From Scleroderma bovista (lineage: Eukaryota > Basidiomycota > Agaricomycetes > Boletales > Sclerodermataceae): a stretch of 43,260 nt of DNA. Below, one piece after another: positions 23,689 to 32,770 of this stretch. The DNA is taken from contig JAYMGJ010000260.1 of the NCBI GenBank assembly GCA_037178675.1, positions 1 through 43,260 on the forward strand, read 5' to 3'. The notes below the pieces were generated by a model. That model was not told the DNA's origin. It made no database searches and saw only the letters and a list, made by a program, of their open reading frames with translations. The first letter of the stretch is position 1; each line of letters begins with the position of its first letter. The position numbers and the translations under genes were made by a program.

Positions 23689-24817
23689 ATGTTATCGGTT
23701 GGCCTCGGGCTGGAGGAAAGGGCGGCATACCGACTGTTCCAAACAATTTATTGGCAGGCGGCGCCTACCAGAGGAAATGTGGCCCACTATTGAATTTGCA
23801 AATACTGCGCAGTTTGTGTTGGGCACATTTCTGAGGCCTTTGTGTGAACCATGCAAGCACCCACAGTTTACAACGACACGACTCTGTACAAAATATGAAA
23901 TATGAGCTTCATCATGACAAGTTGAATGTGTCTTAGTACAGTCTAGGCTGGGTCCCCATGGATGGAGTCACGACCTGCATAATCCAAAACAAAATTGGAT
24001 TTTATATCTCAGCATCCGACATACGAATGGCCGTCGTTTGAGCCACAGCTGGGCGTACGTTGGAAAACCCAACGAGTACCCTAGTATCGTGGCACACAGT
24101 CCTTTCTGCTGCTTTCGAGTCTAATATATTTCGAGTAACGCATCTTCCCCGCGCACCGGCATGGCGCGGAGAGGAAGCGCTACTGCAGATAGGCTTCGCG
24201 AGCTCCGCGATCTACCAGCTGAAGGCGGTGCTCTTCATTGCACGGCCAGTTCACACTGCACAAGGGAGTACTTCTAGCTTAAACAAAAGGAAATGATACA
24301 ATAACCGTTTCAAGTTCGGTGTGATCAAGGACTTGGTACGATGATCATTGCAGTGATCAGAGCCATATGCATGGCATACTAATGAACCGCCTATGTAGTC
24401 CTACACACTCGATTTTCCAATACGGCAAGGGACTGAAATGCAGCACGTCGTACCTGACCTATTGGAGACCGATTCAAGGTCGGTGCCTCAGAGAGTGTTA
24501 AATACCTTTGTGCTCGTTATGACTGACCAGGCAGACCCTTCATCCACACTCAGTGTCGCGATATTGCAGTCTGGTATTGCGTCATCCTCCAACCAAAGCG
24601 ACAAACACTCTTTTGACAAGCGATCCTGGAGCGAATCTGAGCCGCCAATCTGACGGTCTTGTTGATGTAAGTCTGAATGAACGTCAATTCAGTCATCAGA
24701 CCTTGGGTGATACGTATAAGCCAACAGGAATGGTATTACTGCCCGTGCGCTCTGTAGTAGCACTACAGACTACACAAGGTATCTAGCTGGACCCCACGAA
24801 TTTCACAGCGCGGCTTT
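23689..24817. other. Convergent intergenic region, 1.1 kb, nothing recognised
   Basis: Between the stops of MRI1 (+) and the asparaginase (-). Open frames are short and show no motif on either strand. No tRNA fold, inverted terminal repeat or tandem array was found. It presumably carries both 3' UTRs. Confidence 0.45.
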
Positions 24818-26234
24818 CTACAACCGGGATACGTCCTCGTCGGAGAATATTGCAGTTAGCGGTATGCCATCATTACGGATGACTCCGCGGTACATGCCAC
24901 TACAGTTGAGTGAAAATGCCACTGTCATCCCTTTAATATCAGTTCTTACACTTCATACTTTACACCACACACCCACCATTTCCCTTCCTGTCGAGTGCGA
25001 TGACACCCCCTGATCCCCCAAGATTCTGCAGGTCAGCAACAACCTTCTCAGAGGCCTTGTCCACAGATTCTCCCAGGAGCTGCATGCGATGTGCGATTGC
25101 CGACGCGGTATTCTGCCGGATGAAGTACTTAAATCACGAACATGCGCTATCAGCGATCTGCCTTCAACGAATAATAATACCACATACATCACCATCGCCG
25201 GTTCCCGAAATCCCAACGGCTTGAACACTGCTCTTGTTCTTGAGCAAATCCAAGGTCTTTCCAAACAAGCCCTGCTTCCGCTTCCACTCCTCTGCCCAGA
25301 ATCCAGAACCCATGATGGGGGTATCACCTATGCGTCCAACGAGCTTATTCGTGCGGCCACCTGTAGAAGTGACGACGGCGATGCAACCTCGAATGTCAAG
25401 TGCGACAGCGCCGACTGTACCCTTCGGCAAGAGATCAAGCAGGTCCATTTTCTCCATCTCTTGGATGCTTCCCACATCGGTAACGCTGTCGAAGGGTGAA
25501 TTGGGTTCCTCAGGTAAGCCAAGTCCTCGGCGATGCTCCCTCCATCTTGCTTCGGTCCAAAAATAGGACGGATCAACTGTCGCTATCCCCAACTCCTCTG
25601 AGCCAATGGATTCTGCTGTTTCGCCAGAGAGCATCGGATGAGGGACGAGGTCAGGAGCGAGATAGATACCACAGACAAGCTGAGAAGGGTTGCGGGTGCG
25701 CCTGAGGAGGGTGAGAGAAATTCCTCGGCGGGTTGCTGGGATAGTTGGATGGGTCGAGGGGGGCTTTGACAGCATAATAGACGCCTCCAATTCATTCTAC
25801 TGAAGGGCGTGTATACATGTAATAGGCAATAGTAGATTGATTGCCATACCTCGCCAGCTACGTTGAAGACCGCACCTTTTCCTGCATTGAATAGGGGACA
25901 GTCTAAGAGATAAACATTGAGCCAAAACGTGCGTTAGTTGAACTTATCGGCACGAAGGCCTGAACATGCCTTCAAGGACGGAGACAGCTGCTACGGCCGC
26001 ATCCATGGCTTCACCACCGCCCCTGAGTACTTCATAGCCAGCCTTGAGAACCTGGTCGAGGGCAGTCCTGTATGACACACGCTTTTCTGGCGTCGCATCT
26101 TCGCGGTGCATCGTGCCAGCCCCTCCATGGACCACAAGCACGAAGTTGTTGTCGGACTTGGACGTGCGTTGTTTCCAGCGGTAAAAGGCACTGCTCCGAG
26201 CAGACTGCACAGCTCCCAGCTTCTCTGAACACAT
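24818..26234 (-). CDS. Ntn-hydrolase asparaginase / isoaspartyl peptidase (plant type)
   Basis: Self-processing N-terminal-nucleophile hydrolase acting on L-Asn and/or isoaspartyl dipeptides. The N-terminus MCSEKLGAVQSARSS (start 26234) precedes VLVVHGGAGTMHRED, then LRGGGEAMDAAVAAVSVLE. Across an intron follow DCPLFNAGKGAVFNVAGE and NELEASIML. The autocleavage/nucleophile site is KGTVGAVALDIRG (Thr), with STGGRTNKLVGRIGD and TPIMGSGFWAE downstream. The last exons give SGTGDGD, LGGSGGVIALDRKGN, SLNCSGMYRGVIR and TAIFSDEDVSRL, stop 24818-24820. The DCPLF join requires a GC-AG intron (donor GCATGT); a 46-bp intron precedes the last exon. Taspase1 is related, but NCSGMYRG favours the asparaginase branch. 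Confidence 0.86.
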
Positions 26235-26770
26235 ATCTCAGTCTGACAAGTGGTGAACGTTTGAACCGTCGGGTCTCTTCGATCCTCTTCGCTTCCTTGG
26301 AATCACGTGAGAATTGTCAGTTTGATACAGAGCTTTACAGAACATATCAATTATTAGCCTATCGACTATCGTGTGTATTAGGAGATCTGCAGCTTGCCAA
26401 CTCCTGAACCGACCAGTCGATCAGTAAATTGCATGTTGAACCACCAAGATCAGTCCCACGAACGGACACTGGCGGTGGTCGCCACGTCACGATCATGAGA
26501 GGGAACTACCCATGTCTGTGTCGTCAAAATCTTCCAGATCTAACATTGCAATCTTCAATTCTGACCATCTTTCGTCGGTCTCTAGGCCTCCAAAACACCT
26601 TGGACCACAGCCATTCAAACGCATGTATTTGAAACGAGAATCGAGAGGATGTGAAGGAAGAAGGAAAACATGACGTTGTCAAATGGGGCAGTTCGAATAT
26701 GCATTCGAGCTGATGGACAAGTAATGCATGCTAATCAATATCCCTAGAGGACAGTGAAGGCGGGATGGCA
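26235..26770. other. Intergenic, nothing recognised
   Basis: Upstream of the asparaginase start and left of the transposable element. No motif-bearing frame. It would include the asparaginase promoter. Confidence 0.45.
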
Positions 26771-26810
26771 TACAAGTTCACCTTAGGCACCAGTTTAAGG
26801 ATGTTCCCAC

Positions 26811-26862
26811 GGTCTTTCAGATGGGGTTTCTTTGTAGGGCGAAACCCATCTAAGAGATACCC
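26811..26862. repeat. Left subterminal hairpin of the palindromic element
   Basis: GGTCTTTCAGATGGGGTTTC is followed after a short loop by GAAACCCATCTAAGAGATACC, an imperfect inverted repeat of about 20 bp per side. It is homologous to the right-end hairpin. Confidence 0.75.
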
Positions 26863-27025
26863 ACCCTCGGCGCTACTCCCACTCAAATCCCGAAATAGAC
26901 AGAGTGGTTCCCATCCCTTTCTGGTGAGCCTCCCATGAGCCTCCCAGCATTCTCCGCTTAATCCCCACTCGATTTGTTTTTATTTCTGCGCTTCCTGTAG
27001 GATTACATAATCACAAAAAGCGTTG

Positions 27026-27770
27026 CTACTCCCAAAACACGACCGCATTTGGTCAATACCAGAACTGCAATATTCCCACCCTCCTTGTGAGCCTCCTCTG
27101 CCTTCCTGTGCCCCATCCCTGGTCCCCATGTACCGTACATAGTATCAGATATGTTATATAAGTATATAGGTCCATAAATGGAGCCTCAAATGAGTGTGCC
27201 AGAGGCTCTGGATGGTTGGAGAAATAGTTAGGGGTAAAAGTAAAAAAGGCTTCGCATTTTTGATACATTGGACATATACACTTCTGAATTACATCCCCTT
27301 CAAGGGGCCATATGTACCTACAACATATACCAAGTGCATTTGATGGGGTGGAGCCTCTGAAGTGCTGTGTCACATTCTCCTCCTCCTGGTATAACACCCT
27401 GGGAGGCTCTTACTGCGAGTGTTGGTACTTTTGGGATGGTTTGTAAGTGTATTAGTTTACTATTACCACTTGTCTATCACATAAACTGGGATACAGAGCG
27501 CTCTAAAGGTGAGCAGGAGGGCAAACACTACTTTTATGAAAATAGGGGCTTTATCAGTCCCCAGTGCAACCATCCATATTCTGACTATCTAGGAGGCTCT
27601 GTAATACTATATAGTAGTTGCCATATCATCACCAAGTTAATAGCTTGATGTGGAAGCGCAGGAGAAGTGAAATGATATGATGGATGGCGTGGGAAAATGT
27701 CCAAAAAAATGCGGAGACTTTGAAAACATATCAAAAATGTGACATAACACACCACACACAGCATTTGGTG
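27026..27770 (+). repeat. Left arm of the 745-bp inverted repeat
   Basis: Pairs base for base with 28035-28779: positions sum to 55805 throughout, so there is no indel. Frames on the two arms translate to identical proteins (27053-27397 with 28408-28752; 27367-27648 with 28157-28438). The remaining 120 bp were compared by eye and are identical. Identity stops at 27025/28780 outward and 27771/28034 inward. Confidence 0.93.
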
Positions 27771-28034
27771 GTCTATGAATTGTGCTACTGACTCTCTAGT
27801 GTCATTACAGACTCTTTACATGTGTCACAGTATTTGTATAAACCATAATCTCTTCAGAAAGCGAAATTTTGGCACAAGAGAGCACCTTGTGCAATGGCTA
27901 CATTTCAGTGCTGCAGGTTGCACAATCTGTACACTAAGTTTGGAGTCCAGAGGTTCTGTCAGGCTAACTAATGCAATATCCTGTATGGTAAGATGCTATC
28001 ATAGGTCAGATCCTCAGTACCACCACCAGTAGAG

Positions 28035-28779
28035 CACCAAATGCTGTGTGTGGTGTGTTATGTCACATTTTTGATATGTTTTCAAAGTCTCCGCATTTTT
28101 TTGGACATTTTCCCACGCCATCCATCATATCATTTCACTTCTCCTGCGCTTCCACATCAAGCTATTAACTTGGTGATGATATGGCAACTACTATATAGTA
28201 TTACAGAGCCTCCTAGATAGTCAGAATATGGATGGTTGCACTGGGGACTGATAAAGCCCCTATTTTCATAAAAGTAGTGTTTGCCCTCCTGCTCACCTTT
28301 AGAGCGCTCTGTATCCCAGTTTATGTGATAGACAAGTGGTAATAGTAAACTAATACACTTACAAACCATCCCAAAAGTACCAACACTCGCAGTAAGAGCC
28401 TCCCAGGGTGTTATACCAGGAGGAGGAGAATGTGACACAGCACTTCAGAGGCTCCACCCCATCAAATGCACTTGGTATATGTTGTAGGTACATATGGCCC
28501 CTTGAAGGGGATGTAATTCAGAAGTGTATATGTCCAATGTATCAAAAATGCGAAGCCTTTTTTACTTTTACCCCTAACTATTTCTCCAACCATCCAGAGC
28601 CTCTGGCACACTCATTTGAGGCTCCATTTATGGACCTATATACTTATATAACATATCTGATACTATGTACGGTACATGGGGACCAGGGATGGGGCACAGG
28701 AAGGCAGAGGAGGCTCACAAGGAGGGTGGGAATATTGCAGTTCTGGTATTGACCAAATGCGGTCGTGTTTTGGGAGTAG
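28035..28779 (-). repeat. Right arm of the 745-bp inverted repeat
   Basis: Reverse complement of 27026-27770. Any transcript crossing both arms could fold into a 745-bp duplex with a 264-nt loop. Confidence 0.93.
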
Positions 28780-28976
28780 TAGCACTTTTAGCGCTTATGT
28801 AATCTTACCTAGAGAGGTGAACAACTATTAATAAAAATCAAGAAGCCAAGGAGGCTCAGATGAGCCTCGGCGGAGGGTCTAGAGTGGTCATAGAGGCTAT
28901 GCCGGCGTGAAGCCGACGAAATGAACACTATTCGGGACTAGCTGAATAGGAGCGGCAAATCCCGGTGCGGATGGTT

Positions 28977-29025
28977 GGTCTCTCAGATGGGTTTCTCACG
29001 ACATAAAAACCCCGTCTGAGAGACC
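28977..29025. repeat. Right subterminal hairpin of the palindromic element
   Basis: GGTCTCTCAGATGGGTTT pairs with AAACCCCGTCTGAGAGACC across a ~12-nt loop. It stands 15 bp inside the right TIR, as its partner stands 15 bp inside the left TIR. Confidence 0.8.
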
Positions 29026-29900
29026 TCTATTGCCACCGAGAACTGGTGCCTAAGGTGTACAAGTTCCTCCGCGTCTTCAGGATTACATTAGCAGAAACGA
29101 TAAGCGCCCTCAGTGTCGCGGGGAGCGCGGGAATGAGGGGCACGACGTCGATTAATGCATTGCCATGCATCTCCAATCAAAGGCCCTCATCTATGCGAAC
29201 AAATTATCGATGTATCGTTCACATTCAAAACAGCCCTGATCTCTTCATGGCAGCGCGACGAACCAGGCGTTCATGAACTGCGTTGAGCTCGTCTGCAATG
29301 TAGTGCGAGCGATTACAGCAAGCCACTGCGACGAAGGACCGGTTGCAGTGCGCCAATGTTAACTGAATTCCAGAGGGACAACTCCCGCACGTAGGTGAAT
29401 GGTTACCATAATGCCGTTCCCTGCGCCAAGAACAACCTAAGTTCGAGGCTATTCAGAGTAGCAACAGGGGTAGCCTTGGAGAGAAAATTAAGAAAATACG
29501 ATTCTCGGTCTGTGCTGAGTGAGAGCCTGAGAGTAGTGATAGACCGAGGTAGATGGTTTCGATTATATTCCTCTACCCCATAACCAGTAGATCGCAGGAT
29601 CAGGTATAATCACGACAAGTATGAAGTGAGCATACTAGGGGAAATTGAGGTAAAATAAAAGAGGTCGCTTGATCACAGCATCGAGAAGCTCCGACAAGAG
29701 AACGGGGGTGATTCGGCTGTACAGGAGAATTCGAAGGATGTGAGATGAAGCAAGAAGTCCAATGCACACATCAAGTGGCATTTGAAGCACATGAAATAAG
29801 ATGATCTCTTCACAAGGAGAGGCTTACTTAAATGCCCGAGTAAAAGTCGGTGTGCTGATGATATGATGGAGGATTTGGTCACTATCGGAGGTGAGACGTA

Positions 29901-30892
29901 CAGTGGATGACTTTCCGTAGGCTGAAATATTCGTGAATATCATAAATCCGAATAGATTTTTCTCCGTAAGGCAGGTGTGCCACGATGCCGAGTACTTTGT
30001 ACAGCAGATTAAATCTGAGCACCCTCGAATAAACCTTAATCTGTAAGGGGGGGGCAGACCCCCCGAATAGATTTTCTAACGACGAATAAACTCACGACTA
30101 CCATATTGGGCCACTACTCCTACCATGCGACCCTTATGTCAGCAGCAGCGTCCCATCACCTTTTTCCCTCCTGCAGCCATCCGTGCTCGTCAACGTCAAC
30201 AGAAGTCATACAAGGTGTGTACAAACCACATTTAACAGACATAAATTCGTTACACAGCCTCTTCCAGGGCTCAGAGACCATCATCAGAGCACATGGTGCA
30301 CAACAAGAATGAAAGCAACAGACCTGCCAACTCGGATGCCACAAATCGACACATGTGAGGTGATTCCGAATCCATATTCCACACATCTCTAACATCTTTT
30401 CTTGTTTTTAACGAGATCGCCGTTCACAATCATAAAATTTACGACTGGAGAATACACACTACAAGAGCAGGGCGGTGACCAGGAACTGCTGGTGCTTTCA
30501 CACCTGCCATTCAGGCGTGGATTGGGTAATAATTGAGATCGGCAAAGGTAGAGCTGAGTTTAGTGGTGGTTTTCAATCTGTACTTGTCACTCTACTGAGT
30601 CAGCCATTGCAAGTATTGTGGCTGCACATAGTGCACCATCATATTCTTCATCTTCCATTCCATCTTCATCCTCAGTAGTAGCAGCAAGCAAGTTGTTGAA
30701 GTCATTGAGATAAGTAGGATCAGACATCAAGAGATGGGTGTTGATGTAGATAAGATATATTCGGATTATTCTATTCTTTTAGCCCACGGTTTATTCATCT
30801 GAATAAACAGTGCAATTATATTAGAGTTCTGTCTAGTTTGTAACTCCGAGATATTATATTTTGATTATTTCAGCCTACGGAAAGTCATCCAG
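29901..30892. mobile_element. 992-bp TA-flanked element, Tc1/mariner-like, non-autonomous or decayed
   Basis: Left end TA-CAGTGGATGACTTTCCG (29899 onward) continues TAGGCTGAAATA. The right end is the complement, TATTTCAGCCTACGG then AAAGTCATCCAG-TA (30866-30894), lacking two bases of the outer tip. Matching TIRs of ~27-29 bp and TA at both junctions fit the Tc1/mariner superfamily; GTA on both sides also leaves a PIF/Harbinger-like 3-bp target possible. No transposase catalytic motif was found. Internally there is a G8-rich stretch near 30047 and a perfect palindrome GTTTATTCA-TC-TGAATAAAC near 30789. Confidence 0.65.
30587..30727 (-). CDS. 46-residue acidic ORF inside the TA element (possible element-encoded remnant)
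   Basis: ATG at 30727 to TGA at 30587: begins MSDPTYLNDFNNLLAATTED and continues with an acidic EDGMEDEEYDG patch, ending MADSVE. Composition looks like the disordered acidic start of a larger nuclear protein, such as a transposase first exon, but no following exon was found. Could be chance. Confidence 0.25.
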   Translation of the reverse strand: MSDPTYLNDFNNLLAATTEDEDGMEDEEYDGALCAATILAMADSVE

Positions 30893-31492
30893 TATCGCAA
30901 AATACTACAGGAAAAATGGCCCAACGATTGTAGAGCACAGCCACATGCCCAAATATGCCGAACCGACAACACCCGACAAACTTGGGCAAACTTTTTCGTA
31001 TAGTTTGGAAGTCACATAGTACCAGTGGCGGCCACCTGGCGTTGGCAGGTAATGGGGGTCTATTCACTGGCCCGGGCTAATGAGCTCGGAGGTGTGGTCG
31101 GCCTCATCCCAGTGTCAGATCTATCCGATGGGTGGCCTGCCAATGATCAGGCATGGCCATTTGTACCAACTTCATGCCACTACTCCCAACTCGTTGGCCA
31201 GTATGCCTCAATGTCGCCCCGCCATGTCTCTGGCAAGCTGTATGGTTTACCTTGTATATAATTGCTACCTACGCTGCGCGAACTGAAGTTCTGGATCGTT
31301 TTTCATCCTTGATTGTCGTTCGATGACACATGATCACGACCAGCTGCCCGTCCGCAGTTGCCGGGGTGCCAAGGTAGTCCATAGCGATGTCCTGACCAGC
31401 TCATGACATGCATACTGATCCCTACTATGATTAGCGTCATTTCCGTCCTCTTCCCCCTGTCCCCTGCCAACCACAGACTTACCGTATGTCTT

Positions 31493-31585
31493 CTCTACAA
31501 TAATCATCTGGTCGTAGATGCTTATCCTCTGCTGACATTCAGGCCGTAGAATCGACTTGCCCTCCGCACACTCGGCGCGTGGCAT
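31493..31585 (-). CDS. Possible first exon of an unknown gene (fragment)
   Basis: Starts MPRAECAEGKSILRPECQQR and runs ISIYDQMIIVEKTY to a near-consensus donor (G/GTAAGTCTG). A plausible next exon begins GACATCGCTATGGAC after GGTCAG, but the frame implied by the donor differs from the one that looks most protein-like. It may belong to the same broken gene as 29225-31060. Unrecognised. Confidence 0.25.
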
Positions 31586-31705
31586 TGACTCGTGAGTAGC
31601 AATACATGTGTTCTCTGGTTTCTCAGACCCTTGAATTGTTTATACGGTTATCTGTCAGGTCGAGGCACTCTGCTGACTACCCTGCACAGGTCCTTTTACT
31701 GCCAG

Positions 31706-32584
31706 GTATATGACACCGTTGGCGATAAGAACAACCTGGGGGTTGGTCTGCATGAGGCACTTGTTTGGTATGACAGAGTGTACAGTGACATTGTAAGTCC
31801 AACAACGGTAACAGACATTCAACGCCAATAGAGTCATCAGGCTGCTGTCAACCTCTTTTCACCGAGAGCAATCGGCCATGCGTCAGCTTACGGGGCATAC
31901 CGCTGGATCCGTGACAACTTCCCCCTTGGTAGCAAGCGAGAAGATCTTATTGGCCGTGCCGTAGCAGAAGGTCAGTGTGACAAATTCTTTAGATAGATTT
32001 CTAAATCCTAATCTACGGACTTCTTCTCCAGCATGTAAGCTCTACGGCTTTGTTTGTCCACAGGTTCCACAAAACCGGGCAGTAGCTTGCGAGGCGGCCA
32101 AAGCGACTGCGTCCATTATTTTCCACGAGGTATTTGAAATCGACTCGTACCAAAACTTGGTTGACGTTATCGATTGGAGGTTATGTGCTATGAGCCTCAG
32201 TACAGAGCAGGTATGAACGGTTGCTCGTATTCGCCCAAATGCGGATCTCCAGGCACCTATTTGCCTACCGGTCCTGGTGGAGGTAGTCCACGGCAACTTT
32301 CAGGATATGGTCATGGTCAGCAATTTGCCAACAGCAATTCAGGTCCACGACTGTGGCCTGGGGGGATTGATCCACATGTAATTGATCACGGTGCGCCGCA
32401 CATCCATCGGCGTATGACCACAAGCAAATACCCACGCGGCCTACCTCCAAGGAGGCGCTCCTTACCTGTCCCAGTGTATCGGCCACACCCAGAGTACCAT
32501 ACCGTGCCTCCTTATGATGTTAACGGGTCCCCGTATATCCGTTGCCCCGAGAAGTGCATAGTGATGCCCTCTCCCACCATATGA
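31706..32584 (+). CDS. Hypothetical Agaricomycete protein, 5' end uncertain
   Basis: Four exons are clear: ~31706-31792, 31841-31970, 32032-32129 and 32180-32584. They encode DTVGDKNNLGVGLHEAL, AIGHASAYGAYRWIRDN, KREDLIGRAVAEACKLYGF, RAVACEAAKATASIIFHE, then a Gly/Pro/His/Tyr-rich low-complexity tail (TGPGGGSPRQLSGYGHGQQ) with several Cys, ending MPSPTI. From memory the A(Y)xAYR...RE.LIG.AVAEA...EAA.ATAS pattern resembles an uncharacterised mushroom family. Splice joins keep the helical segment in frame. The start codon is not resolved; an ATG at about 31605 (MCSLVSQTLELF) is a candidate but its join is unclear. Function unknown. Confidence 0.6.
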
Positions 32585-32770
32585 ACCCCAGCAAGGAGCC
32601 TCCTGCCACCCATGTGTTCCCCCTGTGGTGAAGTTTTACGGTCACGGCATTTATCTTTGTGTAGCTTGATCTAGTGTATTTTAGTGAGTATGGTATATAA
32701 GACGGGGGATACCTCATAATACACCGCGGAACTATTATCATGCGAAGCTATCAACCAAGATAATAGCGCT

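Larger units (their letters stand above)
26779..29057. mobile_element. Complete non-autonomous DNA transposon with giant palindromic arms
   Basis: The element is bounded by 17-bp perfect terminal inverted repeats, CACCTTAGGCACCAGTT at 26779-26795 and its complement at 29041-29057. It is flanked by the 8-bp direct duplication TACAAGTT (26771-26778 and 29058-29065). Inside each TIR sits a subterminal hairpin. The core is a 745-bp inverted repeat pair around a 264-bp centre. No transposase-like frame is present; the two ORF pairs inside are mirror copies produced by the palindrome. An 8-bp duplication is compatible with hAT- or P-type transposition, but the TIR does not let me assign a superfamily. 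The outer ~250 bp of the two sides share only the TIR and hairpin. Confidence 0.85.
29225..31060 (-). pseudogene. Coding-like gene fragment interrupted by a TA element
   Basis: Minus-strand exon-like blocks with good splice sites can be chained. After the insertion: TSDSDQILHHIISTPTFTRA, K/N join over GTAAGC...CAG, RITPVLLSELLDAVIKRP, LLFYLNFPYTDRESYFLN, FLSKATPVATLNSLELRLF, LAQGTALW, then RSHYIADELNAVHERLV and RRAAMKRSGLF stop (29225-29227). Right of the element the same frame continues upstream: WYYVTSKLYEKVCPSLSG, SAYLGMWLCSTIVGPFFL, an in-frame TAG, then YFAI. Removing the element and one TA joins YFAI to RLTSDSDQ in frame. I do not recognise the protein. With the insertion and stop it is probably dead; the chain itself is inference. 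Confidence 0.45.

Noticed and set aside
27053..28752. Four open frames (two pairs of identical proteins on opposite strands) inside the palindromic element
   Set aside because: They are mirror images produced by the inverted arms, carry no transposase or other motif, and read across the GAGGCTC repeats; treated as non-coding.
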